From Thamnaconus septentrionalis (Eukaryota; Chordata; Actinopteri; Tetraodontiformes; Monacanthidae), in the NCBI GenBank assembly GCA_009823395.1, contig CM020507.1:5952001-6016000 (forward strand): 64,000 nucleotides of DNA. The letters are read 5' to 3'. Below the pieces are notes generated by a model. It searched no databases. It had not been told where the DNA came from and worked only from the letters and a program-made list of their open reading frames with translations. Below are positions 1 through 43,577 of this stretch, piece after piece. The position numbers were made by a program, and so were the translations under genes. Every line of letters starts with the position of its first letter. Positions within the stretch are counted from its first letter, which is position 1.

Positions 1-17417
<17,417 letters not shown>

Positions 17418-17473
17418 ACCACCAGGCCAGGATCAGTCAACACACATACACACATACACACATACACACACAC

Positions 17474-17479
17474 AATAAA
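17474..17479 (+). terminator. Poly(A) signal after the main VPS13A stop
   Basis: AATAAA lies 57 bases after TGA 17415-17417, within a CA-rich stretch. A second AATAAA at 18542-18547 could define a longer 3' UTR. Confidence 0.45.
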
Positions 17480-17727
17480 ATCTGTGTGCGTGTGGCTCAG
17501 TGCCTTTGCTTTTGCATGCTCTTTTGTTTACCTCTGTGTGTGAGCAGCATAAAACACACACACACACACACACGCACACACACGCACACATACACTCTAC
17601 GTTGGGATGTGAAAGGCCAGAGAGAAGTTTTGTGTGCACCTGCCTGCAAAAAAAAAGTGCTTTCGAAAACTGAGTGGTGTTTATTTCAGAGCATTTATTT
17701 TTTAAACAAACATCCATCTCTCGCTTT

Positions 17728-17764
17728 CTCGCTCGCTCGCTCGCTCGCTCGCTCTCTCTCACAC

Positions 17765-17852
<88 letters not shown>
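17728..17852. repeat. (GCTC)n-(CT)n microsatellite
   Basis: CTCG units pass into a long CT tract, probably within the VPS13A 3' UTR if the distal poly(A) site is used. Confidence 0.9.
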
Positions 17853-17858
<6 letters not shown>

Positions 17859-19164
17859 TCACACATACAAGTCACTCATTCTCAGTGTGTTTGGAAATGT
17901 GCGACAGACAAATGACACTTTGGCCAAAGGAAGCGAACGTGTTGCTGTTGTTGTCGTCATCGTCGCACACTAAAGAGTTGCACTCTGTTTATTTCACTGG
18001 ACTGTAAAAAAAAAAAAAAAAAAAGGACAAACTAATGAAAATGAGTTGATTTGTAAATGTTGTTTTCTAAAAAGAGAGAAAGAGATAAATATCCATGTGT
18101 CCACCTGCAGCCAGTCAGTGTGTGTGTCTGTCTGTCTGTCAGTGTGTGTGTGTGTGATTGGGCGTGGCATGCTGTTTTTACACTGCAGTCCTGCACTTGT
18201 CAATGTGCTGTAGAATCCAACTACTGTGTACATACGTGCGACAGTCGCTCACACAAGGTTGTGTGTCTGTGCCATGGCATTACAGATTGTAATTGTGTCG
18301 TTTTTATGTTTTTTATACCACATATATATATGCAATGCCGATACGTTAAATGAAATATGCAGAGGAAAAACTATATTTAAAAGAGATGAATGCTAATTAT
18401 TATCAGCTGCTACTGTTTATTTTCGAGCTCTGTCATTGGGTCATGGGGTGCACTGAGAATGAATATGACTAATTTAATATTATCGCTTATTTGAAAGTAA
18501 AAAGAAATCTTTGCCAGTGGCTTGATGTTTTCCAAAAAAATAATAAAATATTTCTCAAAGTTTTCAGTGTATTCTGCTTTTATTCTGTTGAAAGGAGGCA
18601 AAGTACTCGCACTTGTCACTGTTTATTTAAAAGAAAAATGCCTTCCGACTAGAAAGTTTCTGTTTTCCTTTGCTTATATTTAGAACAAACTCAGTGATTT
18701 CTTGAGTAAATAAGACACTCAGAAGCTAAAACAGAGAGAAGAGCTTTCTGCTCAACTTTGGACATGAAGCTACTGCAAAAGAAAAGTCAAAAAAATAACT
18801 TAATATGATAAAACAGGTTTAATGAAAGTAAGACTACACTCAAATTACTCTGAAGAAATTCTTACACATTGGTACCAGGTTTGTTCAGAAACCGCCAACA
18901 TGCCACTGGAAAGACTTCATCATGTGTGTTTTCAAAACCTCTTCCAGTCTGCAGTGGATGTTGTTGGTTCCACTCATGAGACACATTTACCCCCGCCTGG
19001 TTTAAAGTGTCGAGGCCTCAGTGCTTCACTTCTCCGGAAACATCTACCTTCATATTTTGATTTGACGACTCCTGTAAAAGGACCAAACTGCAACATTAAA
19101 ACTAAAAACAGAGAAAAGATAACTAACTCAACAAGTTGCGAGCTGTGTTCCCTCCCCTGTGTGG

Positions 19165-22103
19165 CTACACCAGGTTGAACTCCTTCAGGTTGTGACGCAG
19201 GATGGTGTCCTTGACGGCCACGAAGACGAAGCGGATGTTCTCGGTGTCGGTGGCGCAGGTGAAGTGCGGGTACAGCGTCTTGTCCTTGTCCGGGTTTTGC
19301 TCCTGGTACATTTTCAGGATGAATTCTTGAGCCGAGTTTGGATCCTGCTGAGGTCCTGCACAGTCGGAGTGAAACCACCAAAAAAAAACACGTTTGGTTT
19401 CCAGCCCACCACCAGTAACCTTTCACTGCCTTAACTTTGGGCAACACCTGGGTGTCATTCACTCGTGCTTTGAACCACGACTGCTGCAACCGGTCATAGG
19501 ACTGCAGTACTGCACCCCCTGCTGGCGAGGTGCTGTAGCTGCAAAGCAATCCTAGCATATAAAGTGGCTACGATGATATTGGCTGAATAATATTATTATT
19601 ACTAATTAATGGTAATATTAATAGTAGCCCGAAGCAAAATATTGAATTTTTGGGGGTCTTTTATTTAGTTGTTTGGGTTTGTGTTGTTCTGCTGTTAATA
19701 TGTTGCCATGAAAAGTTTCCCTTCTGCACTGCATTATTATAATGTTATATATCCAACTTAAACTGATAAAAAACTTTCAGTAAAAAAAAAAAAACAACTA
19801 AAATGTATATACTGATGATCCAACATTTAATGGCTGTGATACTAATGTGGCAAAATGAACCAAACCGAACCGAACCGAACCAAGACTTGGCATTATGTTT
19901 GTCGGATGGCAAAGGGACTGACCTGTGAATTCAGGGAAGTACGTGGCTAAATGAGAGTGCATGATCTTCTCCTTCAGGATGTCGGTCTTGTTGAGAAACA
20001 GAATGACGGAGGAGCGTTGGAACCAGGGATACGTGACGATGGTTTTGAACAGCGCCTTGCTCTCCTCCATTCGGTTCTGCCGCAAAAAGTGAAGAACAGA
20101 AACACGTTTGCAAGGGTCCGAAAGGTAAAAAAAAAAAAAAAAAAAAAATCGATGAATAAATTCCAAACCTGACATCTCTCTCACCTCGTTGTCGCACTCC
20201 ACCAGGACCTGGTCGTACTCGCTCAGCGCCACCAGGAAGATGATGGAGGTGACGTTCTCGAAGCAGTGGATCCACTTTCTCCTCTCCGACCTTTGACCCC
20301 CAACGTCCACCATCCTGCCAGAGGGTCCCATTGGCTAAGTCTGGTGTGACCAAACCAGCGTCCGTGTAGTGCGGCTGTGAAGCGTGGCTCACCTGAAGAT
20401 GACGTTCTCCATGTCGAAGGGGTACTCGATGATGCCCGTGGTGGGCACTCGGACCCGCAGGATGTCCTGGAGGTCAGGTAGGTATGGTGGGCTGTGAGAT
20501 CCTGTCCAGGTTGGAGAGGTAGCTGCCGAGAGAGGGCACACAGTGACTCACCTCAGGGAATCAACCATCCACAGCCTCACATTTGCTCCACTTTTCAGAA
20601 AGCCTGCCGTTTAGAACTTGGACATCAGGGACGTGGCCCTGAGTGATGTCACACAGGGCAGCTACACCTCCCTCATACCCCTTTCAAGTTACTAGCAAAG
20701 CCCCCAACCAGGCGTTAGCTCTGTGAAAGACTTCCTGACCAAAAACGGCTCTTGTTAGAATATTAGCACATGAGGTAGGGTTGGAGCCTTTAGGAGGTGA
20801 AAGGTCTTGAAGATACAACCAGTCCAGTTGTTTTCCTCTCCACCCTTCTATGTCGAGAGGACCTGGATGACCCAGACCGTTCAGACTGGGTGGATGATTG
20901 CGACTCACTACTTGGTGGAGTCGGACAGCTGGTACTCCCTCCTGCGGTCGTAGCACTCCTGGATGGCGCCGTCGCTCCATAGACTCTTGATGGCGGCCGC
21001 TAACTTCAGCTCCAGTTCCTCCACCTTGTCCACCTCCACCTGCAGCACCGCGTCGGCATGGCCCTGCAGACACCAGTGGACCAGAGGGCTGAGAGGGTTC
21101 AGGTCAAACTAGAGCCTTTAGGACTGTTTTGGTGAGCCACCTTATAGGAGGAAAAAAATATATCATGGGATGTGTAGAAAACACGTTGCTTTAATGTCAA
21201 TTGAAAATAAACCAAAGCAAAGTTGCAACCAGATCAGTGTCTTTGAAGCACCACAGTATTTAGATCTTTATTGAAATGGATTTTTCTGTTAACTGAATGA
21301 AATTCATTGGGTCTTCATAAGGTATGTATTATTATGAAAGTTTTTCTTTTATGACAAACAGGGCAGACTGACTTTGATTCTTGGAGATGGACTGAAGGTC
21401 CTACATCAAAATCTTAACCAATGAACCTGAGGTGGAGAGTGGTGTGCACACAAGGATCTTCAGCCCAGGTGAGTTTTCCCACTTGGCGTACCAGGTGGGT
21501 CTCTGCATACTAGGTGGGTCTCTGCATACCAGGTGGGTCCCTGCATACCAGGTGGGTCTCTGCGTACCTTGTTCCTCGAGTCAGAGAAGGAGAGGCAGAG
21601 CGTTTCCATGGCTCGGATCATGGTCTGCATGGACAGGTAGATGTTCTGGAAGACCAGCTTAGCGTAGCTCCTCTTGTCCTCGTCAGTGTAGCCTCCCCCA
21701 TGGATGATCCTCATCTGTTTGATGAAGGTGCTCTTCCCGCTCTCTCCAGTACCTGCACAGACAGTCAGCTCACTTCGGGCCTCTTTGAGGGAAACTGCAC
21801 CACACTTTCAGCATCATCCATCCAAGACTGAGGTTCAGCCATCAGGGTGTTTCTCATGGTGGTGGTCTTTCTGAGGTGGGGGCTCTTGCAACAGTGCTGG
21901 TTTAGCATTAGCACATCAGGCGCAAAAAACACCAGCACACAATGTGATGAGTGAACATTCATGGTAATTCATTCTCCACTGAGTCTCACAAGTTTTATCT
22001 TTTGGCTCATTCAGGATTTTACAATTTCAGCTTTTAATGTTGTCATCTCCACTGCATGACGCTTCAACTATTTGCTTAACAAATGCATGTCTGACTGGAA
22101 GTT

Positions 22104-22153
<50 letters not shown>

Positions 22154-22975
22154 TGCTGCTGGGAGCAGCGAGCCTCCAGAGGTTCTGGTTTGCAGCCTGT
22201 TTTGCATGGCTTTGTCAATCCTTGACTCTTTTCGTCTTAGCAAACTAGGCTTATACAAATGGTCTGCATTTGAATGCACCTCTTTTACAAGTCAAGTTTC
22301 TTCTACATGGATGGACTTTGGTTGAGACGTCCTGGCGCTCTACAAGGCTCCTTCCTTGGCCCTTTTTCAATATATTCTTCTTCTATACTTCTATGTTTTT
22401 ATTTGAAGAGCTGAAAAAGTCTTTGGTTTTGATTGATTTGATTGTCGATTGTTACGATGCCTTTTATTGGACTGATCGGCAGCAACCTGATAGTCTGTTT
22501 CCAAAGAAACGTCTACGTTCGAGAGTAGCGGAGTTGAAAGTTTGGCTACACTGCGGTTCTTGGCTTGGTTTGGATTTGCATGATGTTTGCATGAGGTGTG
22601 CCAGTAGCAGCTAGCTGCGGCTCTCCAAGCACACCGCTCCCTGGGGCTTGGGCCCGATCCTGGTCCAGCCCAGAACCCCTGTGGCCCAGAACCCAGACTC
22701 CCGCCGGGTCCAGGTTCTGTTCTCTGAACCAGCTCCAGTCTGTCTGAAGACTGAGCACTAAAGCGAGAACGCTAGGAGACAGACACATAGAAGACCTGAT
22801 GCCAACCAATAAAACAACACAGTGTGAGTCTGTGGACTCGTCCAAGCAGAACCTCCGTCCACTCGTTGACAAGAGATCAAGATTTCTGCTTATTTGTCGT
22901 TCAAGACGTTCCTGTGTCCAGACACAAATGGCTGAAAACTCTGAGTTACTGCTGTGTGCTGCACCACATCCGGAG

Positions 22976-23021
<46 letters not shown>

Positions 23022-23277
23022 ACACACAGATAGGGAAACGGAGAAAGCAGCAGGAAAGTTCTTCATCGCAGAATATCTTGTATGTGGCAGCTAGAACGCA
23101 TAAAACAAGCAATTTTCTTTTCTTTTCTTTTCTTTTTTTAAAATTGCAGGTTTTCATGGAGAGATTAACAACTCAATAAAAAGTTCTTTGGCCAGTTTAT
23201 TTAAATGGCTGATTCAGGCACGCGTTTCCTGTCAACTAACTGTTTTCCTGATGGAGGAAAGATCTGGGTGTCTGGAC

Positions 23278-23342
<65 letters not shown>

Positions 23343-23470
23343 TGCCCACCCAGCAGCAGCAGCTTCAGCTCTCTGCGGGAGTCCCTTTTGTCTTTGCGCA
23401 GCTGCTTCTCGATCTCCTCGCTGATCCGCTGATTCTCTCGGTCCTCTGATGACACGCAGCAGCCAGCCAT
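19165..23470 (-). CDS. GNA14: GNA14, G protein alpha-14 (frame broken in exon 4)
   Basis: Gq-class alpha subunit that couples receptors to phospholipase C-beta at the inner plasma membrane. Seven exons (minus): 23350-23470, 21568-21752, 20909-21063, 20393-20522, 20185-20314, 19923-20076, 19165-19355 (stop at 19165-19167). The start MAGCC gives the adjacent cysteines typical of palmitoylated Gq-class N-termini. Motifs in order: P-loop GTGESGKST, arginine in VRVPTTG, switch II DVGGQ, NKTD, TCAT and C-terminal EFNLV. Exon lengths 121/185/155/130/130/154/191 equal those of GNAQ in this window, except exon 1 (naturally shorter) and exon 4 (130 versus 129). The extra base gives a TGA at 20474-20476. 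After it the frame is normal again ([20 protein letters not shown]). Either an assembly error or a real null allele. GNA14 rather than GNAQ/GNA11 is chosen from the MAGCC start, the [15 protein letters not shown] stretch and the EFNLV end. Confidence 0.93.
21121..21330 (+). mobile_element. Interspersed repeat, family R1 copy 1
   Basis: Segment GTTGCAACCAGATCAGTGTC with flanking GAGCCACCTTATAGGAGGAA is shared with 57045-57415 in the same orientation and with 28882-29191 and 31838-32026 inverted. It is in a GNA14 intron. Non-coding; ends of fuller copies resemble hAT-type elements. Confidence 0.7.
22105..22151. repeat. (GT)n microsatellite
   Basis: Lies in GNA14 intron 1 (21753-23349). The rest of that intron has a CA tract at 22977-23028 and no recognised element. 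Confidence 0.95.
22977..23028. repeat. (CA)n microsatellite
   Basis: Lies in GNA14 intron 1. Confidence 0.95.
23280..23341. repeat. (GT)n microsatellite at the GNA14 exon 1 donor
   Basis: About 30 units. On the GNA14 strand it reads (CA)n and starts about 8 bases after the donor GTGGGC (23349 downward). Confidence 0.95.
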
Positions 23471-23488
23471 CGCTGCTCCGGTCCTGGC

Positions 23489-23815
23489 AGGGAGAACCTC
23501 CTCTAGGGCTGCTGAACCTCCTCTGGGGCTGGAGGAACCTCCGCTCGGGGTGGGAGAACCTCCTCTGGGGCTGGAGGAACCTCCGCTCGGGGTGGGAGAA
23601 CCTCCTCTGGGGCTGGAGGAACCTCCTCTCGGGGTGGGAGAACCTCCTGTGGGGCTAGTAGAACCTTCTCTGGGGCTGGAGGAACCTCCTCTCGGGGTGG
23701 GAGAACCTCCTGTGGGGCTAGTAGAACCTTCTCTGGGGCTGGAGAGCCTCCTCTCGGGGTGGGAGAACCTCCTGTGGGGCAAGTAGAACCTTCTCTGGGG
23801 CTGGAGAGCCTCCTC
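23489..23815. repeat. 21-bp minisatellite upstream of the GNA14 start
   Basis: About 15 copies of a 21-base unit in three variants (gaacctcctctggggctgga, gaacctccgctcggggtggg, gaacctcctgtggggctagt). They alternate first as pairs and then as triplets, so there is a 42/63-bp higher-order order. It begins 19 bases upstream of the GNA14 ATG, in its 5' UTR or promoter. Confidence 0.95.
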
Positions 23816-24204
23816 TGTCTGCTTCCTGGGAGGGAGAAAAATACCTTTTCCCTTCCTTCTTTCCTCCTGCACCTCTTCTTCTCCACTTGTCGCCACAGAG
23901 AGGAGGAACTGCAGAGCGCTTCCCACCGTTTGTTCTCCTTCACCTGGAGATGCGGTTCTATGATCTGGTTCAGTTAATTCTTCCCTTCAAGATGCGTTGA
24001 CCTCCCTGTGAAACGGCTCTGACCTGCGGTCTGTGTTGAGCCACTGGTTGTACGTTATCCAGCGGCTTCAGGAGGGCGGGGCGTGAGGGGGCGGGGCATC
24101 ACCGGAACTCAAAGGAAGAGGAGTCAGGAAGTTCATCCATCCGGAGTTTGACTGTTTGTTTCCACTGTCAGAGGGACAGACCAGCAGGAATAGAACTCGG
24201 CTGT

Positions 24205-24205
24205 G

Positions 24206-24264
<59 letters not shown>
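24205..24264. repeat. (ATT)n microsatellite
   Basis: About 19 ATT units. The leading TTTATT would read AATAAA on the minus strand. Confidence 0.95.
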
Positions 24265-24265
<1 letters not shown>

Positions 24266-25813
24266 CTCTAGGCTTCATTGTGCGCTCCTTAACGTCTCTG
24301 CTGCCTTTGCCTTTACTGTAATGTCTTTTAACAGCCACTAGGGGGCAGATAGGCTGTTGAGTACAAAACCTTGTCCCCCACATAGAGGGGAAACAATTTG
24401 CAAGTGAAAAAATGTATATTCAAAAATGATATCATAAAACTTTGTACACGTAGAGTATCAGGGTCATTTGTTCCTATTCTGATTGGATGGGGAGCGAAAA
24501 CAAAGACAGTTAATAAAGCTGCTTCGTATCAAAAGTTGAGAAATCTTAGTAAAGGTGGAGGAGTACACACCCTAATATGTACTCTGTTTACTATCAATAG
24601 TATTAATAATAAAACAATACCATTGTGACTGAAGGTTAATATCAGACTGCAGATTTCTTTCTATTTATATATAAAAGAAAAACCAATTCAACAGGTTACC
24701 TACTTACTATACTAAACTACACTACGCTATACTATACTAAACTACACTATATTATACAATGCCAATTAATTCCTTCTGCAGATTCTGCACTTGTGAAGTG
24801 AACCAGCGTTTCTCTGCTGAGACGCCAAAGTTTCAGAAAAACACAAATATTTTTTTACACCGGCGCTTAAAAAAAGGAAACCAATGCAAACGTGTAAATA
24901 ACGTATTTTCTTTTCTTCCAAAATTGAATTAGCCATTAGACATACGATACAATTACATAGATACATATTTTCAATACCGCACATTCAGTCTGCCAAAAAA
25001 AGTCATGATTACAAAGCCAACAGGGATGCTGCCATATATATATATGTATAGAGAGAGAGAGATGTATGTACAATGATTATAGCATTCATAATTGCACTAT
25101 GCCTCAATAAATGTAAATTACAGGCTTATGTTCTTGGGAATACTTCAAAACCAAACCAAAAACAAGACTTAAAGCAACGCTGGAATGAAATGGCAAAATC
25201 AGAGGAGCCAATCAGAACCGAGGGGGAGGGGCAGCTCACTTTGGTACAGGTTCACCAACCCCACCCTCCCACCCCCAACAGGAGCAGCCAATCACACGTC
25301 TGCGTCTCTGCTCCGACATCTTGGCTCGCGAACGCCTCGCGATGCCTTCAGGTGCCGCACGGACAAAATTCCTGACTGCCCAACAGCCAATACAGGTGGA
25401 GGGGGGGGGCACTTTAGTGGCTGATAGTCACTCTGTGGGACCGCCGGTAGTCTGCTGCTGGACTGCGTTTGGCATCAGCAATAAATACACCATCATATTA
25501 TAAGTCATCATTATCATCATCATCATCATCATCGGGGAAAAGCATCAGAGTGGCACCTCGCACCATCACACAGGAGCTTTGCAGTCTGTGGAAGAAAAAC
25601 AGTCTCCATCGGGTGCTGTGTGAGTTTGTGACACACACACATACGCACGCACGCGCACACACACACACACACACACACACTGCAGCCACCCCCCCCTGTG
25701 TTTGGCCAGGAGAGAAGGGGCGGGGTCAACTTCCATCTAGATGGCGCCAAAGTCAGTGCAATGTGACAATATTGATTGAAATCAAATCAGCTTGAAAAAA
25801 TTGAAACCAAAAA

Positions 25814-25817
<4 letters not shown>

Positions 25818-25905
<88 letters not shown>
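25818..25905. repeat. (AG)n microsatellite, ~44 units
   Basis: Uninterrupted purine tract, likely within the GNAQ 3' UTR or just beyond it. Confidence 0.95.
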
Positions 25906-25907
<2 letters not shown>

Positions 25908-26013
25908 CACAGTTTCTGCCGTTCATTCATTCTGTGAGGTGACGTCCTGCTGGCCAACAGTTTGAAACCTGCGATGAAGCTTCAGAATGTGTGTGTGAAC
26001 GTTTTGTTTGTGA

Positions 26014-26049
<36 letters not shown>

Positions 26050-26656
26050 AAAAAGCGTTTTCTTTCCACTACTTCTAAAAAAAAGGCAGAGGGGAGGGGC
26101 AACCTTGGCTCCGCCTCCGACCATGGAAAAAGAAAAACTCAAAGGAGCCCCTCAAACATATAGTGCACAAACTGCTTTCACCCTGGCCCAACAACAAAAT
26201 CAAACAAAGAAAAAGAGAGAGAGAGCGAGAGAGAGAGAGAGAGAGCGAGCGAGAGAGCGAGAGATGAGTGAAGAGTTGCCACTGAGCCTCCAGTCACTGC
26301 TCACTCTCTCCTCCATCACCTCCACCTCCTCACTGTCTCATCTGCTCCTTCAATAGCAAGAGAACATTGACTTCTGCTGGCCAACAGGCTAACACATAGC
26401 AAATAAATTAGTATTATGCAGCCATTAGACCCCCCTTCCCCCTTCTCCCCTCACACCCACCCTCTGCACCCCCGCAGTTTCCTTTGTGTGTGTGTGTGTG
26501 TGTGTGTGTTTGCATGTGACGTTTCTTTCTTTCTTTTTGTTTCACAGATTGTGTCAGTCAGTGAGATGGAGGTCCTGGTGGAGGTCCTGGTTCAGGTGGA
26601 GGCGGGGGCCCTGGTGGTGGTCTTGGTGGAGGTGGAGGCCCCAGCGGCGGTGGTGC

Positions 26657-40870
<14,214 letters not shown>

Positions 40871-42639
40871 CATGCGTGGGTAAGAAAAGAAAAAAAAAAA
40901 AAGAGAGAGAGAGATGAATTCCACTTCAGTTCGCCTTTTGTGAAGCTAAGTGAGTCAACCCGGCCACCTCATCTGCAGTATTTGCCAATATGAAAGCCAA
41001 AATTCTGAATTTGTTTCTTATAAACGTCTTATTTATTTGAGAAAATACGTGTGTTTTTTTTTAATCAACATGCACATGTATTAGAATTGAACCAATCTTT
41101 CAGCAAACTGCTTGCATACCTAACCACATTTCTTTAATTACTCAAACCCACTTGTAAAACTGACCCTAATTTCATTTTCCTTCATAAGATTGCCAAACTC
41201 CAGATGCTACAAATGCCTAAATTGAAAGTAGTAATTTATTGCATAACAAAATAGCTCTGGTCGTTTACAGTGTTTCGGATGGCACCATGAAAACTAAGAG
41301 AGAAAGCACTCTTTTTTTCATGGCCACTTTGATAAATGAGTAAAACGGCACAGTTATGCTTGAGCGGGTGATGCGAAATGAATTGGCATCATAAAGCCTA
41401 AATCAGAGTGGACTACTATTATTTGCCCAGTATTAAAGGGATGAAATGAATTAAACATCTATAAAACAAGGTAGATACTCGTAAATGGTTTTAAATTTAT
41501 ACTGCTCCAAATCCTGACTATGACAATGGTACAAACTGAAGCTCACTGTTTTTACTCAGGCACATGTGTGACAAAGCTTTTGTGTTGATATCCAGACTTT
41601 TTGTGTTTAACTGCACTCATTATCTCTTACATCAATTAGCTACAAACAAAGTTAGAATTAGGGTCATCTCACATAGGTATTGAGTAGTGTGGATTGTAAC
41701 CCAACTAAGTGGCCTATTTAGACCATTTTAAATTGGAGCATCCCAGTGATTGCCTAAATCCATGAAGTGCCTTCACTTAAAATGGGGACATGCAAACAAA
41801 ATCACTCTAATGTCGACAAAGAAATATTCACCCAGCACACAAAAACCATACAGCAAAAATAAAAGAGAAAAACTGTGATGTGGTAGTGGTTAGATTAATG
41901 ATGACTGTCTGGGGATCTGTCTGAATCTGTCCCAGATTTCCAGCTTGGGGAGCTGGCCTGTGGTTAAAATGAAGGTCTAACACGCAGGCTCTCTAGAGGG
42001 CCATCCAGCCACAGGTTTTAACCTGCCCTGAACTCTGTAGTATATTCAAAATTCACTGTAAATAATCCACAAATAAATCCATATATTTTCGGTAAATCTA
42101 GTAATATAACATATTTACTCTCTTCTTACTAATACGTGAAATCAAGCACATAGCGTGCAACATAATATAGGATCAAATGGAATAATAAAGATAAGAACAT
42201 TTAATAACAAAAACAAAAGGAACAATTCGTTTTAGTATCTGTTTTAACAGAATGAAACCAGCATCACATTCTCATTGAGGATGTTGAGAATGTTGTGAAA
42301 CCCTGGATGACTGTGTTCCTTTGCTCTCCAGACACCCTGCCCCCAACTAGACTCCGCTAATTAGTGCCAGCTGTTTCGTGGTACTTTAATTAGCCTACTT
42401 GTGTGTTTTGTGAAGGAAAGCATTATGAATGCGTAGTTACAGCACCCATCAACTGATACTGCGTCGGGTCTTTTACACAGGAGGTCCTCCTAACGGGAAC
42501 CGTTTTCTTTCATATACTGGGTATGTCACCATACTGTCTTTAATACATATAGAATATGTAAAATTTAAACCTATGGATCAATGGACACCACCGCGGCTTG
42601 AAAATGGAGAACAAGACACACGACTTTTACTTTGTCGAG
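40871..42639. other. Intergenic, AT-rich, between GNAQ and WDR31 promoters
   Basis: Non-repetitive AT-rich sequence. I see no exon or recognised element. The flanking genes are head to head. Confidence 0.6.
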
Positions 42640-42983
42640 AGGCGGAAAGACTTTGTGCATTTCCGGTTGCTCGTCACATGACCTCTTTTTCGCCTAGAAA
42701 CGAGAAAGCGTCGCTCCCTCCGCGGTGGGTCGCTACGGCGAGCGGGATGGGCCCACGCCCAAGGAAGACACTCTGGTGCATACTCCGCTGCTGAAGGGAC
42801 AACTTTCTGTCATGGAGAAACGCAGGAGAGTCGCCTTGGCCGCCACAACGACCACTTTGCCATGTTGTTGTTCACCTTTTGGCGCTGTTAGCAGCTCGGT
42901 CCAGTTTCGGCATGGCAAATACAGCTAGCAGGCTAAGGCGATAGCCGCACTTGCCTCAGCAGCAGAAAGCCAGCGTCAAAGTG
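42640..42983 (+). promoter_or_regulatory. WDR31 promoter and probable non-coding first exon
   Basis: A CpG-rich block with an ETS-like TTCCGG and a palindromic GTCACATGAC (42673-42682). It ends in a strong donor, AAAGTG|GTAAGA at 42984. An acceptor GGATGCAG at 43556-43563 leads into the ATG exon, so a 5' UTR intron 42984-43563 is inferred. Confidence 0.5.
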
Positions 42984-43240
42984 GTAAGAAAAAAACAAAC
43001 AAAAAAACGTATATGACTCGGTTCATTAGCCACGCACTAATTTTCATCATTAGTGAGTTGGGTTAACGGACTTTTGTGACCCGGTGTCATTGCGTAAGGT
43101 TGGGCAGCGCAGTTCATAGGTGTTTTCCACTCACTACGTTAATTCCTTGTGACAGTAATGATGCGGCGGTAATAGGATTTCAGTCGCTCTCCTTCCTGCC
43201 TATTGTACGCCAGGATAACGAGGGGTGGAGCTTAGTCAAA

Positions 43241-43241
<1 letters not shown>

Positions 43242-43280
<39 letters not shown>
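43242..43280. repeat. (GT)n microsatellite
   Basis: In the inferred 5' UTR intron of WDR31. Confidence 0.95.
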
Positions 43281-43283
<3 letters not shown>

Positions 43284-43577
43284 AGTGATTAAATCTCACT
43301 TGGACTCATCCATGTCTTCCTTCTGCAAGATATTATACTGTAAGACACTGTACTTTTATACTTTATAGCCTAGATGCATAAAGTTCACATACATTTAGAC
43401 CTTTTTGAACAGCAATTGGTAGTGTGAGTGTATCTCCAACTGTTTGAACGATTAGTGTGTGAGTGAGTGAGTGAGTAACGGTTTCAGTGTGAGTGCAGAG
43501 GATCTGGTGTGCGTGCGGCCACAATATTGACAGAGCGTTTATATGTGTGTCAGTGTGGATGCAGGTTAGCAGCAGAC

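Larger units (their letters stand above)
17418..19164. other. Intergenic, convergent 3' ends of VPS13A and GNA14
   Basis: Contains CA and CT microsatellites (17441-17593, 17728-17852) and candidate poly(A) signals for both strands. These are AATAAA at 17474 and 18542 on the plus strand, and TTTATT (AATAAA on minus) at 18416-18421 and 18622-18627. No gene-like exon is seen. The candidate 3' ends of the two genes interleave. Confidence 0.7.
23816..26656. other. Intergenic between GNA14 and GNAQ
   Basis: Holds the GNA14 upstream region and probably the GNAQ 3' UTR (the two genes are tandem on the minus strand). Microsatellites: (ATT)n 24205-24264, (TCA)n 25506-25532, (CA)n 25629-25680, (AG)n 25818-25905, (GAAA)n 26012-26050, (GA)n 26214-26263, (GT)n 26485-26509. 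No coding segment is recognised. Confidence 0.7.
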
